A stretch of DNA of 64,000 nt from contig CAYMIJ010000002.1 of NCBI GenBank assembly GCA_964390465.1, positions 310,001 to 374,000 of the forward strand, written 5' to 3'. Under the pieces are notes generated by a model. It was not told the DNA's origin. It was given only the letters and a program-made list of their open reading frames with translations, and made no database searches. Each line of letters begins with the position of its first letter. Positions within the stretch are counted from its first letter, which is position 1. Position numbers and translations under genes: made by a program. The stretch comes from JADZAI01 sp964390465. Its GTDB lineage: Bacteria > Pseudomonadota > Alphaproteobacteria > Micropepsales > Micropepsaceae. Positions 19,830 through 27,665 of the stretch are shown here, one piece after another.

Positions 19830-20330
19830 CTAGCCTTTATAGCGGGCTTTTGCGCGCTCGACATAGGTCTGGACATCGGCGCGGTCACGCAGCTCGCGGG
19901 CCCAGCGGCCAAACACCTTGGCGCTGCGTTCCGGGGCGACGCCCAGCTGCACATGGCCGACGCCTGCATTCACCGTTTCCCAGTATTCGGCAATCAGCCC
20001 ACCCGACAGGCGGAAGCGGCTGACCCCGTCGATCACCACTTCCTTGTCCATGAAATCGGGCATTGTCGAAATGAACCGCGACAGCGAACGGGCATAACCC
20101 GTTTCGCCGTTCACCACCGGATCGAAGAAACGCCAGTCATAGTCGCGGCAATGCGCGTGGAAGTGATCGGTCAGCATGTGGTTGATGGCCTCGCGCCCGG
20201 TGAACGCGCCATAGATGTAATCGTGATAGATGCCATCAGGCGTGAAGCAGGCGGCAAACGCGGCAGCATCGGCCCGACTGGCGGCATCACCCATACGGTT
20301 CAGCAGGGCGGTGAAGGCGGCATTGTCCAT
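19830..20330 (-). CDS. SnoaL-like / nuclear transport factor 2 fold protein
   Basis: A 166-residue protein whose first 130 residues match the SnoaL/NTF2-like pattern: ADAAAFAACFTPDGIYHDYIYG, then FTGREAINHMLTDHF and the later RFRLSGGLIAEYWE. The fold serves small hydrolases and isomerases and non-catalytic ligand binding; activity cannot be assigned. It overlaps the asd stop by ATGA, so it is the last gene of the leuCDB-asd operon. Confidence 0.75.
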   Translation of the reverse strand: MDNAAFTALLNRMGDAASRADAAAFAACFTPDGIYHDYIYGAFTGREAINHMLTDHFHAHCRDYDWRFFDPVVNGETGYARSLSRFISTMPDFMDKEVVIDGVSRFRLSGGLIAEYWETVNAGVGHVQLGVAPERSAKVFGRWARELRDRADVQTYVERAKARYKG

Positions 20331-21352
20331 CAGGTGATCCTTTGGGTGAAGCGCTCCTTCACCAGCAGCTCGGCGATCTGCACGGCGTTCAGCGCCGCGC
20401 CTTTCTTCAGGTTATCGGAAACGATCCACATGGAAAGACCGTTGGCCACGCTGACATCGCCCCGCACGCGGCTGACATAGACTTCATCATCGCCCACGCA
20501 CTCCGAAGGCGTGATGTAGCCGCCATCTTCGTGCCGGTCGATCAGCATCACGCCGGGTGCAGCACGCAGCAGGGTTTTGGCGCGCTGCGCGGTGATGGGG
20601 CGTTCAAACTCTGCCGTGCAGGTTTCGCCATGGCCGCGAAACGTGCCGACCCGCACGCAGGTCGCCTGCATCCTGATGTCGGGGCCCAGAATCTTGCGCG
20701 TTTCCTGCGCCTGTTTCAGTTCCTCGTCCGTGCTGCCATCGGCCAGAAAGCTGCCCACCTGGGGGATGGCGTTATAGGCGATCTGTTTTGGAAACTTGTG
20801 GCGTTCAATTGGATCGCCCACGAACACGGCGCGGGCCTGCGAGAACAATTCGTTCATGCCGTCCTTGCCCGCGCCTGACACCGACTGGAAGGTCGTGACC
20901 ACCAGCCGCGTGATGTTCGCCTCGTCATGCAAAGCCTTCAGCGCCACGACGCGGTGAATGGTGGAGCAGTTCGGGTTGGCGATGATGTTTTTCTTCGTGT
21001 GGCGTGCCAGCGTGTGGCCATTCACCTCAGGCACCACCAGCGGCACAGCGGCATCCATGCGCCAGGCCGAGGAATTGTCGATCACCACCGCCCCTGTCGC
21101 CGCGATCTTCGGCGCCCATTCCTTTGAGACAGTGCTGCCCGCACTCATCAGCACGATGCTGGTGCCGGTGAAGTCATAAGCGGCGAGATCGCGGCTTTTC
21201 AGCGTGCGGTCGCCGAACGAGACCTCAGTGCCCTGAGATTTGCGCGAAGCGAGCGCCGTCACCTCGGCGGGGAACTGACGCTCGGCCAGCACGTTGAGCA
21301 TCTCGCGCCCGACCGAGCCCGTGGCACCGACAACAGCGAGTTTGAGGGTCAT
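20330..21352 (-). CDS. asd: Aspartate-semialdehyde dehydrogenase
   Basis: A 340-residue enzyme making L-aspartate 4-semialdehyde from aspartyl phosphate with NADPH, the branch point to lysine, threonine, methionine and diaminopimelate. Visible signatures are the nucleotide loop VVGATGSVGREMLN at the N-terminus and the active-site cysteine in ANPNCSTIHRV, with VSGAGKDGMNEL and the catalytic histidine region RVGTFRGHGE later. Length is normal for the family. It follows leuB by four bases, so expression is tied to leucine biosynthesis genes. Confidence 0.96.
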   Translation of the reverse strand: MTLKLAVVGATGSVGREMLNVLAERQFPAEVTALASRKSQGTEVSFGDRTLKSRDLAAYDFTGTSIVLMSAGSTVSKEWAPKIAATGAVVIDNSSAWRMDAAVPLVVPEVNGHTLARHTKKNIIANPNCSTIHRVVALKALHDEANITRLVVTTFQSVSGAGKDGMNELFSQARAVFVGDPIERHKFPKQIAYNAIPQVGSFLADGSTDEELKQAQETRKILGPDIRMQATCVRVGTFRGHGETCTAEFERPITAQRAKTLLRAAPGVMLIDRHEDGGYITPSECVGDDEVYVSRVRGDVSVANGLSMWIVSDNLKKGAALNAVQIAELLVKERFTQRIT

Positions 21353-21356
21353 GGTC

Positions 21357-22466
21357 TTACCCTACCGTGCGATCCAGCGCCTTCAGGATCGCATCGCCCA
21401 TGCCGGTGGTGGAAACCTGTGTCTTGCCCGCCTGCATGATGTCACCCGTGCGAAGACCATCATCCAGCACACGCGCCACTGCGCCTTCGATCAGCGCGGC
21501 ATTCGCTTCGTCGTCCAGCGAATAACGCAGGCACATGGCGAAGGAGAGGATCGCCGCAATCGGGTTGGCGAGGTTCTTGCCTGCAATGTCAGGCGCGCTG
21601 CCATGGATCGGCTCGTACAGCGCCTTGGCCTTGCCGGTCGCTGCATCTTTCGCACCCAATGACGCTGAGGGCAGCATGCCGAGCGAGCCGGTCAGCATCG
21701 CCGCTTCGTCGGAGAGAATGTCGCCGAACAGATTGTCGGTGACGATCACGTCGAATTGCTTGGGGTTACGCACCAGCTGCATGGCGCAGTTGTCCGCGAG
21801 AATGTGCTGGAGGTTCATGTCGGCATACTCGGTGGCGTGAACGTGGGTCACTTCCTCGCGCCACAGCATGCCGGTGTGCATGACGTTCGACTTTTCTGCC
21901 GAATGGACGAGGCCTTTGCGCTTCTTCGCCAGATCAAAGGCGACGCGCGCGATGCGGCGCACTTCCTCGGTCGTGTAAAGCTGCGTGTCGACCGCCTTGC
22001 GCGAACCGTCCGCCAGCTTTTCGATGCCGCGCGGCTCGCCGAAATAAACCCCGCCCGTCAGTTCGCGCACGATCATGATGTCGAGGCCGGAAACGAGATC
22101 GGCTTTCAGACTGGAAGCATCGGTCAGCGCCGGAAAGCACAGTGCCGGGCGCAGATTGGCGAACAGCTCCATGTCCTTGCGCAGACGCAGGAGGCCGCGT
22201 TCGGGTTTCTTGTCGAACGTGTTCTTATCCCATTTGGGGCCGCCCACCGCACCGAACAGCACGGCGTCCGCCGCATGCGCCTTGGCCATGGCGGCATCGG
22301 TGATGGCCTCGCCCGTGGTGTCCAGCGAGATGCCGCCGACCCGATCTTCATCCAGATCAAAATGAACCGAACGGTGTTTCGCCAGCCAGTCGATGATGCG
22401 GCGCACCTCGCTTGTGACTTCGGGGCCAATCCCGTCGCCGGGCAGAAGCAGGAGTTTGCGATTCAT
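21357..22466 (-). CDS. leuB: 3-isopropylmalate dehydrogenase
   Basis: A 369-residue enzyme of leucine biosynthesis that oxidises and decarboxylates 3-isopropylmalate to 2-oxoisocaproate. It opens LLLPGDGIGPEVTSEV and has the substrate-binding FANLRPAL region, the ELTGGVYFGEPRG loop and the NLFGDILSDEAAMLTGSLGMLPSAS stretch (given here as NLFGDILSDEAAML), all typical of LeuB rather than isocitrate dehydrogenase. It lies 3 bases downstream of leuD. Confidence 0.97.
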   Translation of the reverse strand: MNRKLLLLPGDGIGPEVTSEVRRIIDWLAKHRSVHFDLDEDRVGGISLDTTGEAITDAAMAKAHAADAVLFGAVGGPKWDKNTFDKKPERGLLRLRKDMELFANLRPALCFPALTDASSLKADLVSGLDIMIVRELTGGVYFGEPRGIEKLADGSRKAVDTQLYTTEEVRRIARVAFDLAKKRKGLVHSAEKSNVMHTGMLWREEVTHVHATEYADMNLQHILADNCAMQLVRNPKQFDVIVTDNLFGDILSDEAAMLTGSLGMLPSASLGAKDAATGKAKALYEPIHGSAPDIAGKNLANPIAAILSFAMCLRYSLDDEANAALIEGAVARVLDDGLRTGDIMQAGKTQVSTTGMGDAILKALDRTVG

Positions 22467-22469
22467 GAT

Positions 22470-23075
22470 TTACAGCCAGGGCTTGGAAAGGTGTTTCTTT
22501 GTTTCGTAGTCACTGATTGCCCCTTCATCGCGCAGGGTCAGGCTGATGTCGTCCCAGCCGTTCAGCAGAATCTGTTTGCGGAAGGGGTCGATCTCGAAAT
22601 GGATGACGCCGCCATCGGGGCCGCGGATTTCCTGTTTTTCCAGATCAACGCTGATGACGGCATTGGCCCCGCGTTCGGCATCATCCATCAGTTTGTCGAT
22701 CTCGGTCTGCGGCAAAGCTATGGGCAGGATGCCGTTCTTGAAGCAGTTGCCATAGAAGATGTCGGCGAAGCTGGGCGCAATGATGCAGCGTATGCCGAAA
22801 TCAAGCAGCGCCCAAGGCGCGTGTTCGCGGCTGGAGCCGCAGCCGAAATTGGCGCCGGTCACCAGGATCTGCGCGTTTTTGTAAGCGGGCCGGTTCAGCA
22901 CGAAATCGGGAATCTCTTTCCCGTCCGGCGTGCGGCGCATTTCATCGAACAGCGCCTTGCCAAGGCCAGAACGCTCGATGGTTTTCAGGAACTGCTTGGG
23001 GATGATCATGTCGGTATCGACATTGACCAGCGGCATGGGCGCAGCGACGGCGGTGAGGGTGTTGAAGGGTTCCAT
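22470..23075 (-). CDS. leuD: 3-isopropylmalate dehydratase small subunit
   Basis: A 201-residue subunit, the usual LeuD length. It shows VNVDTDMIIPKQFLK near residue 18 and the swivelling-domain motif FGCGSSREHAPWAL near 75. Together with the adjacent large subunit it isomerises 2-isopropylmalate to 3-isopropylmalate. The gene starts 9 bases after leuC ends and is followed 3 bases later by leuB, so the order leuC-leuD-leuB is kept as in many alphaproteobacteria. Confidence 0.97.
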   Translation of the reverse strand: MEPFNTLTAVAAPMPLVNVDTDMIIPKQFLKTIERSGLGKALFDEMRRTPDGKEIPDFVLNRPAYKNAQILVTGANFGCGSSREHAPWALLDFGIRCIIAPSFADIFYGNCFKNGILPIALPQTEIDKLMDDAERGANAVISVDLEKQEIRGPDGGVIHFEIDPFRKQILLNGWDDISLTLRDEGAISDYETKKHLSKPWL

Positions 23076-23084
23076 GGCCTTGCC

Positions 23085-24500
23085 TTACAGAAAGTCGCGC
23101 GTGTCGGTCAGCGTGCCTTTGATGGCCGCCGCAGCCGCCATTGCTGGCGAGACGAGATGCGTGCGTCCACCGCGCCCTTGCCGGCCCTCGAAATTGCGGT
23201 TGGAAGTGGAAGCGCAGCGTTCTTCCGGGTTCAGCCGGTCAGCATTCATGGCAAGGCACATCGAACAACCCGGCTCGCGCCAGTCGAATCCGGCGGCGCG
23301 GAAAATCTCGTGCAGCCCTTCAGCCTCGGCCTGTTCTTTCACTAGGCCCGAGCCCGGCACGACCATCGCGTAGACATGGCTCGCAACCTTGCGGCCCTTT
23401 GCGATGGAGGCGGCCACGCGCAGATCTTCGATGCGGCCATTGGTGCACGAACCGATGAACACGCGATCGACCTTGATGTCCGAAATCCTCTCGCCCGCTT
23501 TCAGCCCCATATAGGTGAGCGCGCGTTCCTTGGCGGCGCGCCGTCCTGGGTCGCTCTCGCTGGCCGGGTCAGGCACCGCGCCCGTGATGGGCGCAACGTC
23601 TTCCGGGCTGGTGCCCCAGGTGACCAGCGGGGGAATATCGGCAGCATCCAGCACGATCTCGGCATCGAAGCTGGCGTCGGCATCCGAGAACAGCGACTTC
23701 CAGTAGGCCAGAGCCATTTCCCATGCGCCGCCTTTGGGCGCTTTGGCGCGGCCTTGCAGATAGGCGAAAGTGGTTTCGTCCGGCGCGACCAGACCGGCGC
23801 GCGCGCCGGCCTCTATCGACATGTTGCAAAGCGTCATGCGACCTTCCATCGAAAGGGCACGGATCGCTTCGCCCGCATATTCAATGACGTAACCCGTGCC
23901 GCCCGCGGTGCCGATGCGCCCGATGATCGCCAGCGTGATGTCTTTCGCCCCGACGCCGGGGCCGGGCGTGCCGTTTACTGTGACACGCATGTTCTTTGAT
24001 TGCGGCATGCGCAGCGTTTGCGTTGCCAGCACATGCTCAACCTCGGATGTGCCGATGCCGAAGGCCAGCGCGCCGAACGCGCCGTGGGTGGAGGTGTGGC
24101 TGTCACCGCACACGATGGTCATGCCGGGCTGGGTCAGACCCTGTTCCGGGCCGACGATATGGACGATGCCCTGACGCACATCGTCCATCGCATAATGTTC
24201 AATGCCGAACTCTGCGGCGTTCTTCGCCAGCGTCTCGACCTGGAGTTTGGATTCCGGGTCAGTGATCCCGTCTATCCCCGCCGCGCGTCCTTCGGTCGGC
24301 ACGTTATGATCGGGCACCGCCAGCACCGCTTCCGGGCGGCGCACCTTGCGGCCTGTCATGCGCAGGCCCTCAAAAGCCTGCGGACTGGTCACCTCGTGCA
24401 CGAGGTGACGGTCAATATAGATGACCGGCAGCTCGCCCGGCGTGGCGGAGACGAGATGCTCGTCCCAGATTTTATCATAGAGGGTGCGCGGGCCAGTCAT
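23085..24500 (-). CDS. leuC: 3-isopropylmalate dehydratase large subunit
   Basis: A 471-residue aconitase-family protein. The [4Fe-4S] cysteines are in GSCTNGRIEDL (near residue 345) and in the CSMCLAMNAD motif (near 405). I chose ATG 24500 (MTGPRTLYDKIW), the usual family N-terminus; a GTG at 24512 is in frame but gives only four extra residues. Neither start has a strong Shine-Dalgarno. A palindrome lies directly upstream. First gene of the leuCDB-asd operon. No leuA is in the window. Confidence 0.96.
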   Translation of the reverse strand: MTGPRTLYDKIWDEHLVSATPGELPVIYIDRHLVHEVTSPQAFEGLRMTGRKVRRPEAVLAVPDHNVPTEGRAAGIDGITDPESKLQVETLAKNAAEFGIEHYAMDDVRQGIVHIVGPEQGLTQPGMTIVCGDSHTSTHGAFGALAFGIGTSEVEHVLATQTLRMPQSKNMRVTVNGTPGPGVGAKDITLAIIGRIGTAGGTGYVIEYAGEAIRALSMEGRMTLCNMSIEAGARAGLVAPDETTFAYLQGRAKAPKGGAWEMALAYWKSLFSDADASFDAEIVLDAADIPPLVTWGTSPEDVAPITGAVPDPASESDPGRRAAKERALTYMGLKAGERISDIKVDRVFIGSCTNGRIEDLRVAASIAKGRKVASHVYAMVVPGSGLVKEQAEAEGLHEIFRAAGFDWREPGCSMCLAMNADRLNPEERCASTSNRNFEGRQGRGGRTHLVSPAMAAAAAIKGTLTDTRDFL

Positions 24501-24506
24501 GTCGAC

Positions 24507-24528
24507 ATCCACAAGTAATCTTGTGGGT
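24507..24528 (-). promoter_or_regulatory. Palindrome directly upstream of leuC start
   Basis: CCACAAG and CTTGTGG form a perfect 7-base inverted repeat around TAAT, extended by one G-T and one A-T pair. It ends about eight bases before the leuC ATG on the minus strand, where a hairpin would cover the only weak ribosome-binding sequence, and it also looks like a dimer operator. No leucine-rich leader peptide was found upstream. Confidence 0.4.
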
Positions 24529-24676
24529 GATTAGCGTTTCGCAGGCGCAGCGCATAGGGAAACAATCACTTGGCATGTCGTAAATGATTACCGCCTACGT
24601 CACGCAAGTGTTGCCGCGTTGACGTCCTTACGTTGCGCCATGGCTTTAGGTTCGGCCCACCCTAGGAGGATAAGCC

Positions 24677-24880
24677 ATGATGACCGAACAGGAACTGCCA
24701 GTGCTCGACGAAGACGAGATCGCCGCGATTGATGAAGCCGAAGAGATCGTTTCCGAAGAGGAAGCCGCTGGCGAAGAAGGCGACGCCGACGAAGACCATG
24801 AAGACGGTGATGACGAAGAAGCCGGCGATGAAGACGGTGAGGACGCCCCGGAAGAAGACGCCGCTGAAGACGCCGCCTGA
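24677..24880 (+). CDS. Highly acidic 67-residue protein of unknown function
   Basis: The gene has a textbook Shine-Dalgarno (AGGAGG) seven bases upstream of ATG 24677 and ends before a strong hairpin, so I consider it real although the protein is low complexity. After MMTEQELPVLDEDEIAAIDEA the chain is almost wholly Glu, Asp, Ala and Gly, with one His and no Lys, Arg, Cys or aromatic residue. It should be disordered and strongly negative, and might bind basic proteins or divalent metal. No family is recognised. A Ser-rich frame on the opposite strand is its shadow. Confidence 0.65.
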   Translation: MMTEQELPVLDEDEIAAIDEAEEIVSEEEAAGEEGDADEDHEDGDDEEAGDEDGEDAPEEDAAEDAA

Positions 24881-24907
24881 ACGCCTTTCCCCCGCCGCAT
24901 TTGGTTG

Positions 24908-24939
24908 AGACGCTCTGGCCCCATGAACCAGAGCGTTTT
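24908..24939 (+). terminator. Rho-independent terminator-like hairpin that contains a start codon
   Basis: ACGCTCTGG (24910-24918) pairs perfectly with CCAGAGCGT (24928-24936) around CCCCATGAA, and further A-T and G-T pairs extend the stem. It runs into TTTT. It sits 28 bases after the acidic protein stop. The ATG of the loop (24923) is the best start of the next gene, so the same element may control both. Confidence 0.6.
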
Positions 24940-25540
24940 GCATTTCAGCCGCCGCCAGTTTCTGGGCGCGGCGCTCGTTCTGCCGTTTGCCATGCAGGCG
25001 CGGGCAGAGCCGGATGTGCCGCTCTGGAAAGGGCTCGTGGATGCGGCGACGGCGCAGATCGGCGTCACCACGCTTTACGATCCATCTTATGTCTCAATCC
25101 CTTATCCGATGGGCGATGTGCCGCGCGACCGAGGCGTGTGCTGCGATGTCATTATTCGCGCCTGTCGCGATGGCTGGGGCCTCGATCTGCAGCAGCTTGT
25201 GCATGAAGACATGCAGGCGCATTTTTCAAAGTATCCGAAAAACTGGGGCCTTAGCCGCACCGACACCAATATCGACCATCGCCGGGTGCCGAACCTCGCC
25301 ACGTTTTTCCGCCGCGCCGGGGCCGAACTGATGGCGGAAGACGACCTTCAGCCTGGCGACATCGTCACCCTGACCGTGCCGAACAACCTGCCGCATATCG
25401 CCATCATGTCGAACCAGCGAAGCGGGCAAGGCCGTCCGCTGCACATCATCCACAATATTGGCGGCGGCACGCAGATCGAGGATCGGCTGGCCGAGTTCCC
25501 CATCACCGGACGCTTCCGCTGGCATGGCGCCTCGCCATAA
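24923..25540 (+). CDS. DUF1287 family protein with Tat-like signal peptide
   Basis: A 205-residue protein. The N-terminus has a twin-arginine motif (FSRRQFLGAA) and a hydrophobic stretch ending MQARAEPD, so it is probably exported by Tat. The rest follows DUF1287: QIGVTTLYDPSYV, GDVPRDRGVCCDVIIRA, LVHEDMQAHFSKYP, NIDHRRVPNL, PGDIVTL and HIIHNIGGGTQIED. The conserved Cys and His fit an NlpC/P60-like catalytic centre, but activity is unproven. The ATG lies in the loop of a terminator-like hairpin without a Shine-Dalgarno; a TTG at 24905 is the alternative start. Confidence 0.82.
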   Translation: MNQSVLHFSRRQFLGAALVLPFAMQARAEPDVPLWKGLVDAATAQIGVTTLYDPSYVSIPYPMGDVPRDRGVCCDVIIRACRDGWGLDLQQLVHEDMQAHFSKYPKNWGLSRTDTNIDHRRVPNLATFFRRAGAELMAEDDLQPGDIVTLTVPNNLPHIAIMSNQRSGQGRPLHIIHNIGGGTQIEDRLAEFPITGRFRWHGASP

Positions 25541-25595
25541 GGGCTGGACTCAGGTCAGCCTTTATGTTCCTGTATTGTTCTCAGTGGAGGACATG

Positions 25596-26009
25596 ATGGC
25601 ATCGACACTTGGCGCATATATCACGGTGAAGGGTGGCGATGCCGCCATCGCCTTTTACAAAGAGGCTTTCGGGGCAGAGGAAATCAGCCGTATGCCCGCC
25701 GACAATGACCCGTCCAAGGTCATGCATGCCGAGCTGAAACTGTTTGGCGGGGTGCTGATGCTGTCGGACGAGTTTCCTGAGTTTGGCGGGCCTGTGAAAA
25801 GCCCGGCAGCACTGGGTGGCACCAGCTTCAACATGATTATCGGATTTGACAAAGCGGCAGAGGTGGATGCCGCCATCGCCCGCGCTGAAAAGGCCGGGGC
25901 GAGCGTTTCCATGCCCGCCGCCGACATGTTCTGGGGCGACCGGTTCGGGATGGTCGTTGACCCATTTGGTCATGCCTGGGGCTTTGGTGCACCGGCCAGC
26001 GCGACCTGA
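25596..26009 (+). CDS. VOC (glyoxalase/PhnB-like) family protein
   Basis: A 137-residue protein of the vicinal-oxygen-chelate fold, PhnB-like subgroup. It shows GGDAAIAFYKEAFGAEEISRM near the N-terminus, HAELKLFGGVLMLSDE mid-chain, and the C-terminal FWGDRFGMVVDPFGHAWGF. These proteins are often called glyoxalase or bleomycin resistance proteins but the substrate is rarely known. GGAGG lies 5 bases before ATG 25596 and only 2 bases before the ATG just ahead of it, so I chose the second. Confidence 0.85.
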   Translation: MASTLGAYITVKGGDAAIAFYKEAFGAEEISRMPADNDPSKVMHAELKLFGGVLMLSDEFPEFGGPVKSPAALGGTSFNMIIGFDKAAEVDAAIARAEKAGASVSMPAADMFWGDRFGMVVDPFGHAWGFGAPASAT

Positions 26010-26090
26010 AGCCGTCGATGCCTCTTGCCTTTTGGGTTGATTGGTTGTGCGCTGGCCGCACTGACATTCAACGTATCCCAAGGCATTTCC

Positions 26091-27665
26091 ATGGACTTCA
26101 ACTTCGGTGATCTTCTCGACACGATCGAGTCTGCCATTGATCAAAGTGCGCTCGCTTTTGCGCATGGCGATCGCATCATCAACTGGGGCGAGGCGGGGCA
26201 GCGCACCAACCGTCTGGCCCGCGCCTTTGTGGCGGCAGGTCTGAAGCCCGGTGACAAGGTCGCGCATTATATGCGCAACGAACCGGCCTATATGGAAGTC
26301 ACCCATGCCTGTTTCAAAGGCCGCTTCACGCATGTGAACGTGAACTATCGCTATCGCGCCGACGAGGTTGCCTACATCATCGACAATTCGGATGCGGCAG
26401 CGGTTGTCTATGGGCCTGAGTTTGCCGGGATCATCGCGGAAATCCGCCCGCGCCTGAACAAGGTGAAGCTTTTTCTGGAAACCGGCGCGCCACTTGAGAA
26501 ACTGGCTTCGCAGGGTGACGGCACCCCGCTGGGTATCAAGCGCGACCCTGAAGACATGATGTTCCTTTATACGGGCGGCACCACTGGCATGCCCAAAGGC
26601 GTGATGTGGCCACACCGCGCGCTGCGCGAGATTCAGCTGATCGGTGCGCGCAAACTGGGCGCTGCCCCTGAAACCCATGAAGCCGTTGCGGCCCTTGTCA
26701 AAATGCCGGGCCGGTCAGTTGGCCTGCCTGCCTGCCCGTTGATGCATGGCACCGGGTTCTTCTCAGCCATCGCCGTGACCATGGGCGGCGGCGCTATTGT
26801 CACACTGGAAAACCCGCATTTTGATGCGCATGAACTCTGGCGCGCTGTCGAACGGCACCGCGTCACCGGGATTGCCATCGTGGGTGAGTCCTTTGCAAAA
26901 CCGATGCTCAAGGCGCTTGAGGAAGGCAGCTATGATGTGTCGTCGGTCCTTTCGGTCGGATCATCGGGCGTGATGTGGAGCGCTGAAACCAAACGCGCGC
27001 TGCTGGCCTTCATGCCGCAGGCGGTGATGACCGACAGTTTCGGCGCGTCAGAAGGTGTTGGCTTCGGCGTCTCGATGATGACCAAGGACGGCGAGGTTGG
27101 CACCGGCAAGTTCACCATTGGCGAACGCTGTCAGGTGTTTGATGAAAACGATCAGCCCGTTCAGCCGGGCAGCGGCGTGCGCGGCATCATCGCGCTCGGA
27201 GAGCCAATCCCCTTTGGCTATTACGGTGATGAAGCCAAAACCCGTGGCACGTTCCGGGTGATCGGGGGCAAGCGTTATTCTGTGCCGGGTGACTGGTGCA
27301 CGGTGGAAGCCGACGGCTCGCTCACCCTGCTGGGGCGCGGCAGCGCTTCAATCAATACGGGCGGTGAAAAGGTTTTCCCCGAAGAGGTGGAGGAGGCGCT
27401 GAAGACGCATCCTTCCATTGAAGACGCGCTGGTGGTGGGTATGCCAGATCCGGATTGGGGTCAGGCGATCACCGCGGTTGTGAAGCTCGTGCCTGGTCAC
27501 GGTTTTGCCGAAGACGAACTGCGCGCCCATGTGCGCGCCCGGCTTGCACCCTACAAAGCACCCAAGCGCGTATTGCTCGGCGATCAGGTCAGCCTGCGCG
27601 CGCCCAATGGCAAGGCTGATTACAAATCAGCCTCGGCCTTTGCGAAGGAAGTGCTCAGTCACTAG
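26091..27665 (+). CDS. Acyl-CoA synthetase (AMP-dependent ligase)
   Basis: A 524-residue member of the ANL superfamily. The AMP-binding loop is FLYTGGTTGMPKGVMWPH near residue 158; later motifs are FGASEGVGFG and, at the hinge, the TLLGRGSASINTGGEKVFPEEVEE stretch (hinge residues G-R-G), with the C-terminal lysine in RAPNGKADYK. It activates a fatty or other organic acid to its CoA thioester. The start ATG 26091 (MDFNFGDLL) is the usual family start with AAGG upstream. The next gene is convergent and overlaps by 11 bases. Confidence 0.9.
   Translation: MDFNFGDLLDTIESAIDQSALAFAHGDRIINWGEAGQRTNRLARAFVAAGLKPGDKVAHYMRNEPAYMEVTHACFKGRFTHVNVNYRYRADEVAYIIDNSDAAAVVYGPEFAGIIAEIRPRLNKVKLFLETGAPLEKLASQGDGTPLGIKRDPEDMMFLYTGGTTGMPKGVMWPHRALREIQLIGARKLGAAPETHEAVAALVKMPGRSVGLPACPLMHGTGFFSAIAVTMGGGAIVTLENPHFDAHELWRAVERHRVTGIAIVGESFAKPMLKALEEGSYDVSSVLSVGSSGVMWSAETKRALLAFMPQAVMTDSFGASEGVGFGVSMMTKDGEVGTGKFTIGERCQVFDENDQPVQPGSGVRGIIALGEPIPFGYYGDEAKTRGTFRVIGGKRYSVPGDWCTVEADGSLTLLGRGSASINTGGEKVFPEEVEEALKTHPSIEDALVVGMPDPDWGQAITAVVKLVPGHGFAEDELRAHVRARLAPYKAPKRVLLGDQVSLRAPNGKADYKSASAFAKEVLSH

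Noticed and set aside
21756..23345. Open frame of 529 codons antisense to leuB, leuD and leuC
   Set aside because: Spans three confidently identified genes on the other strand and has no domain.
24530..24640. Possible leucine attenuator upstream of leuC
   Set aside because: A 13-codon frame (MAQRKDVNAATLA) exists on the minus strand but has a single Leu and no following terminator/antiterminator pair.
24646..25071. Ser-rich frame antisense to the acidic protein
   Set aside because: The poly-Ser comes from reverse reading of GAA/GAC codons; the plus strand has the perfect ribosome-binding site.
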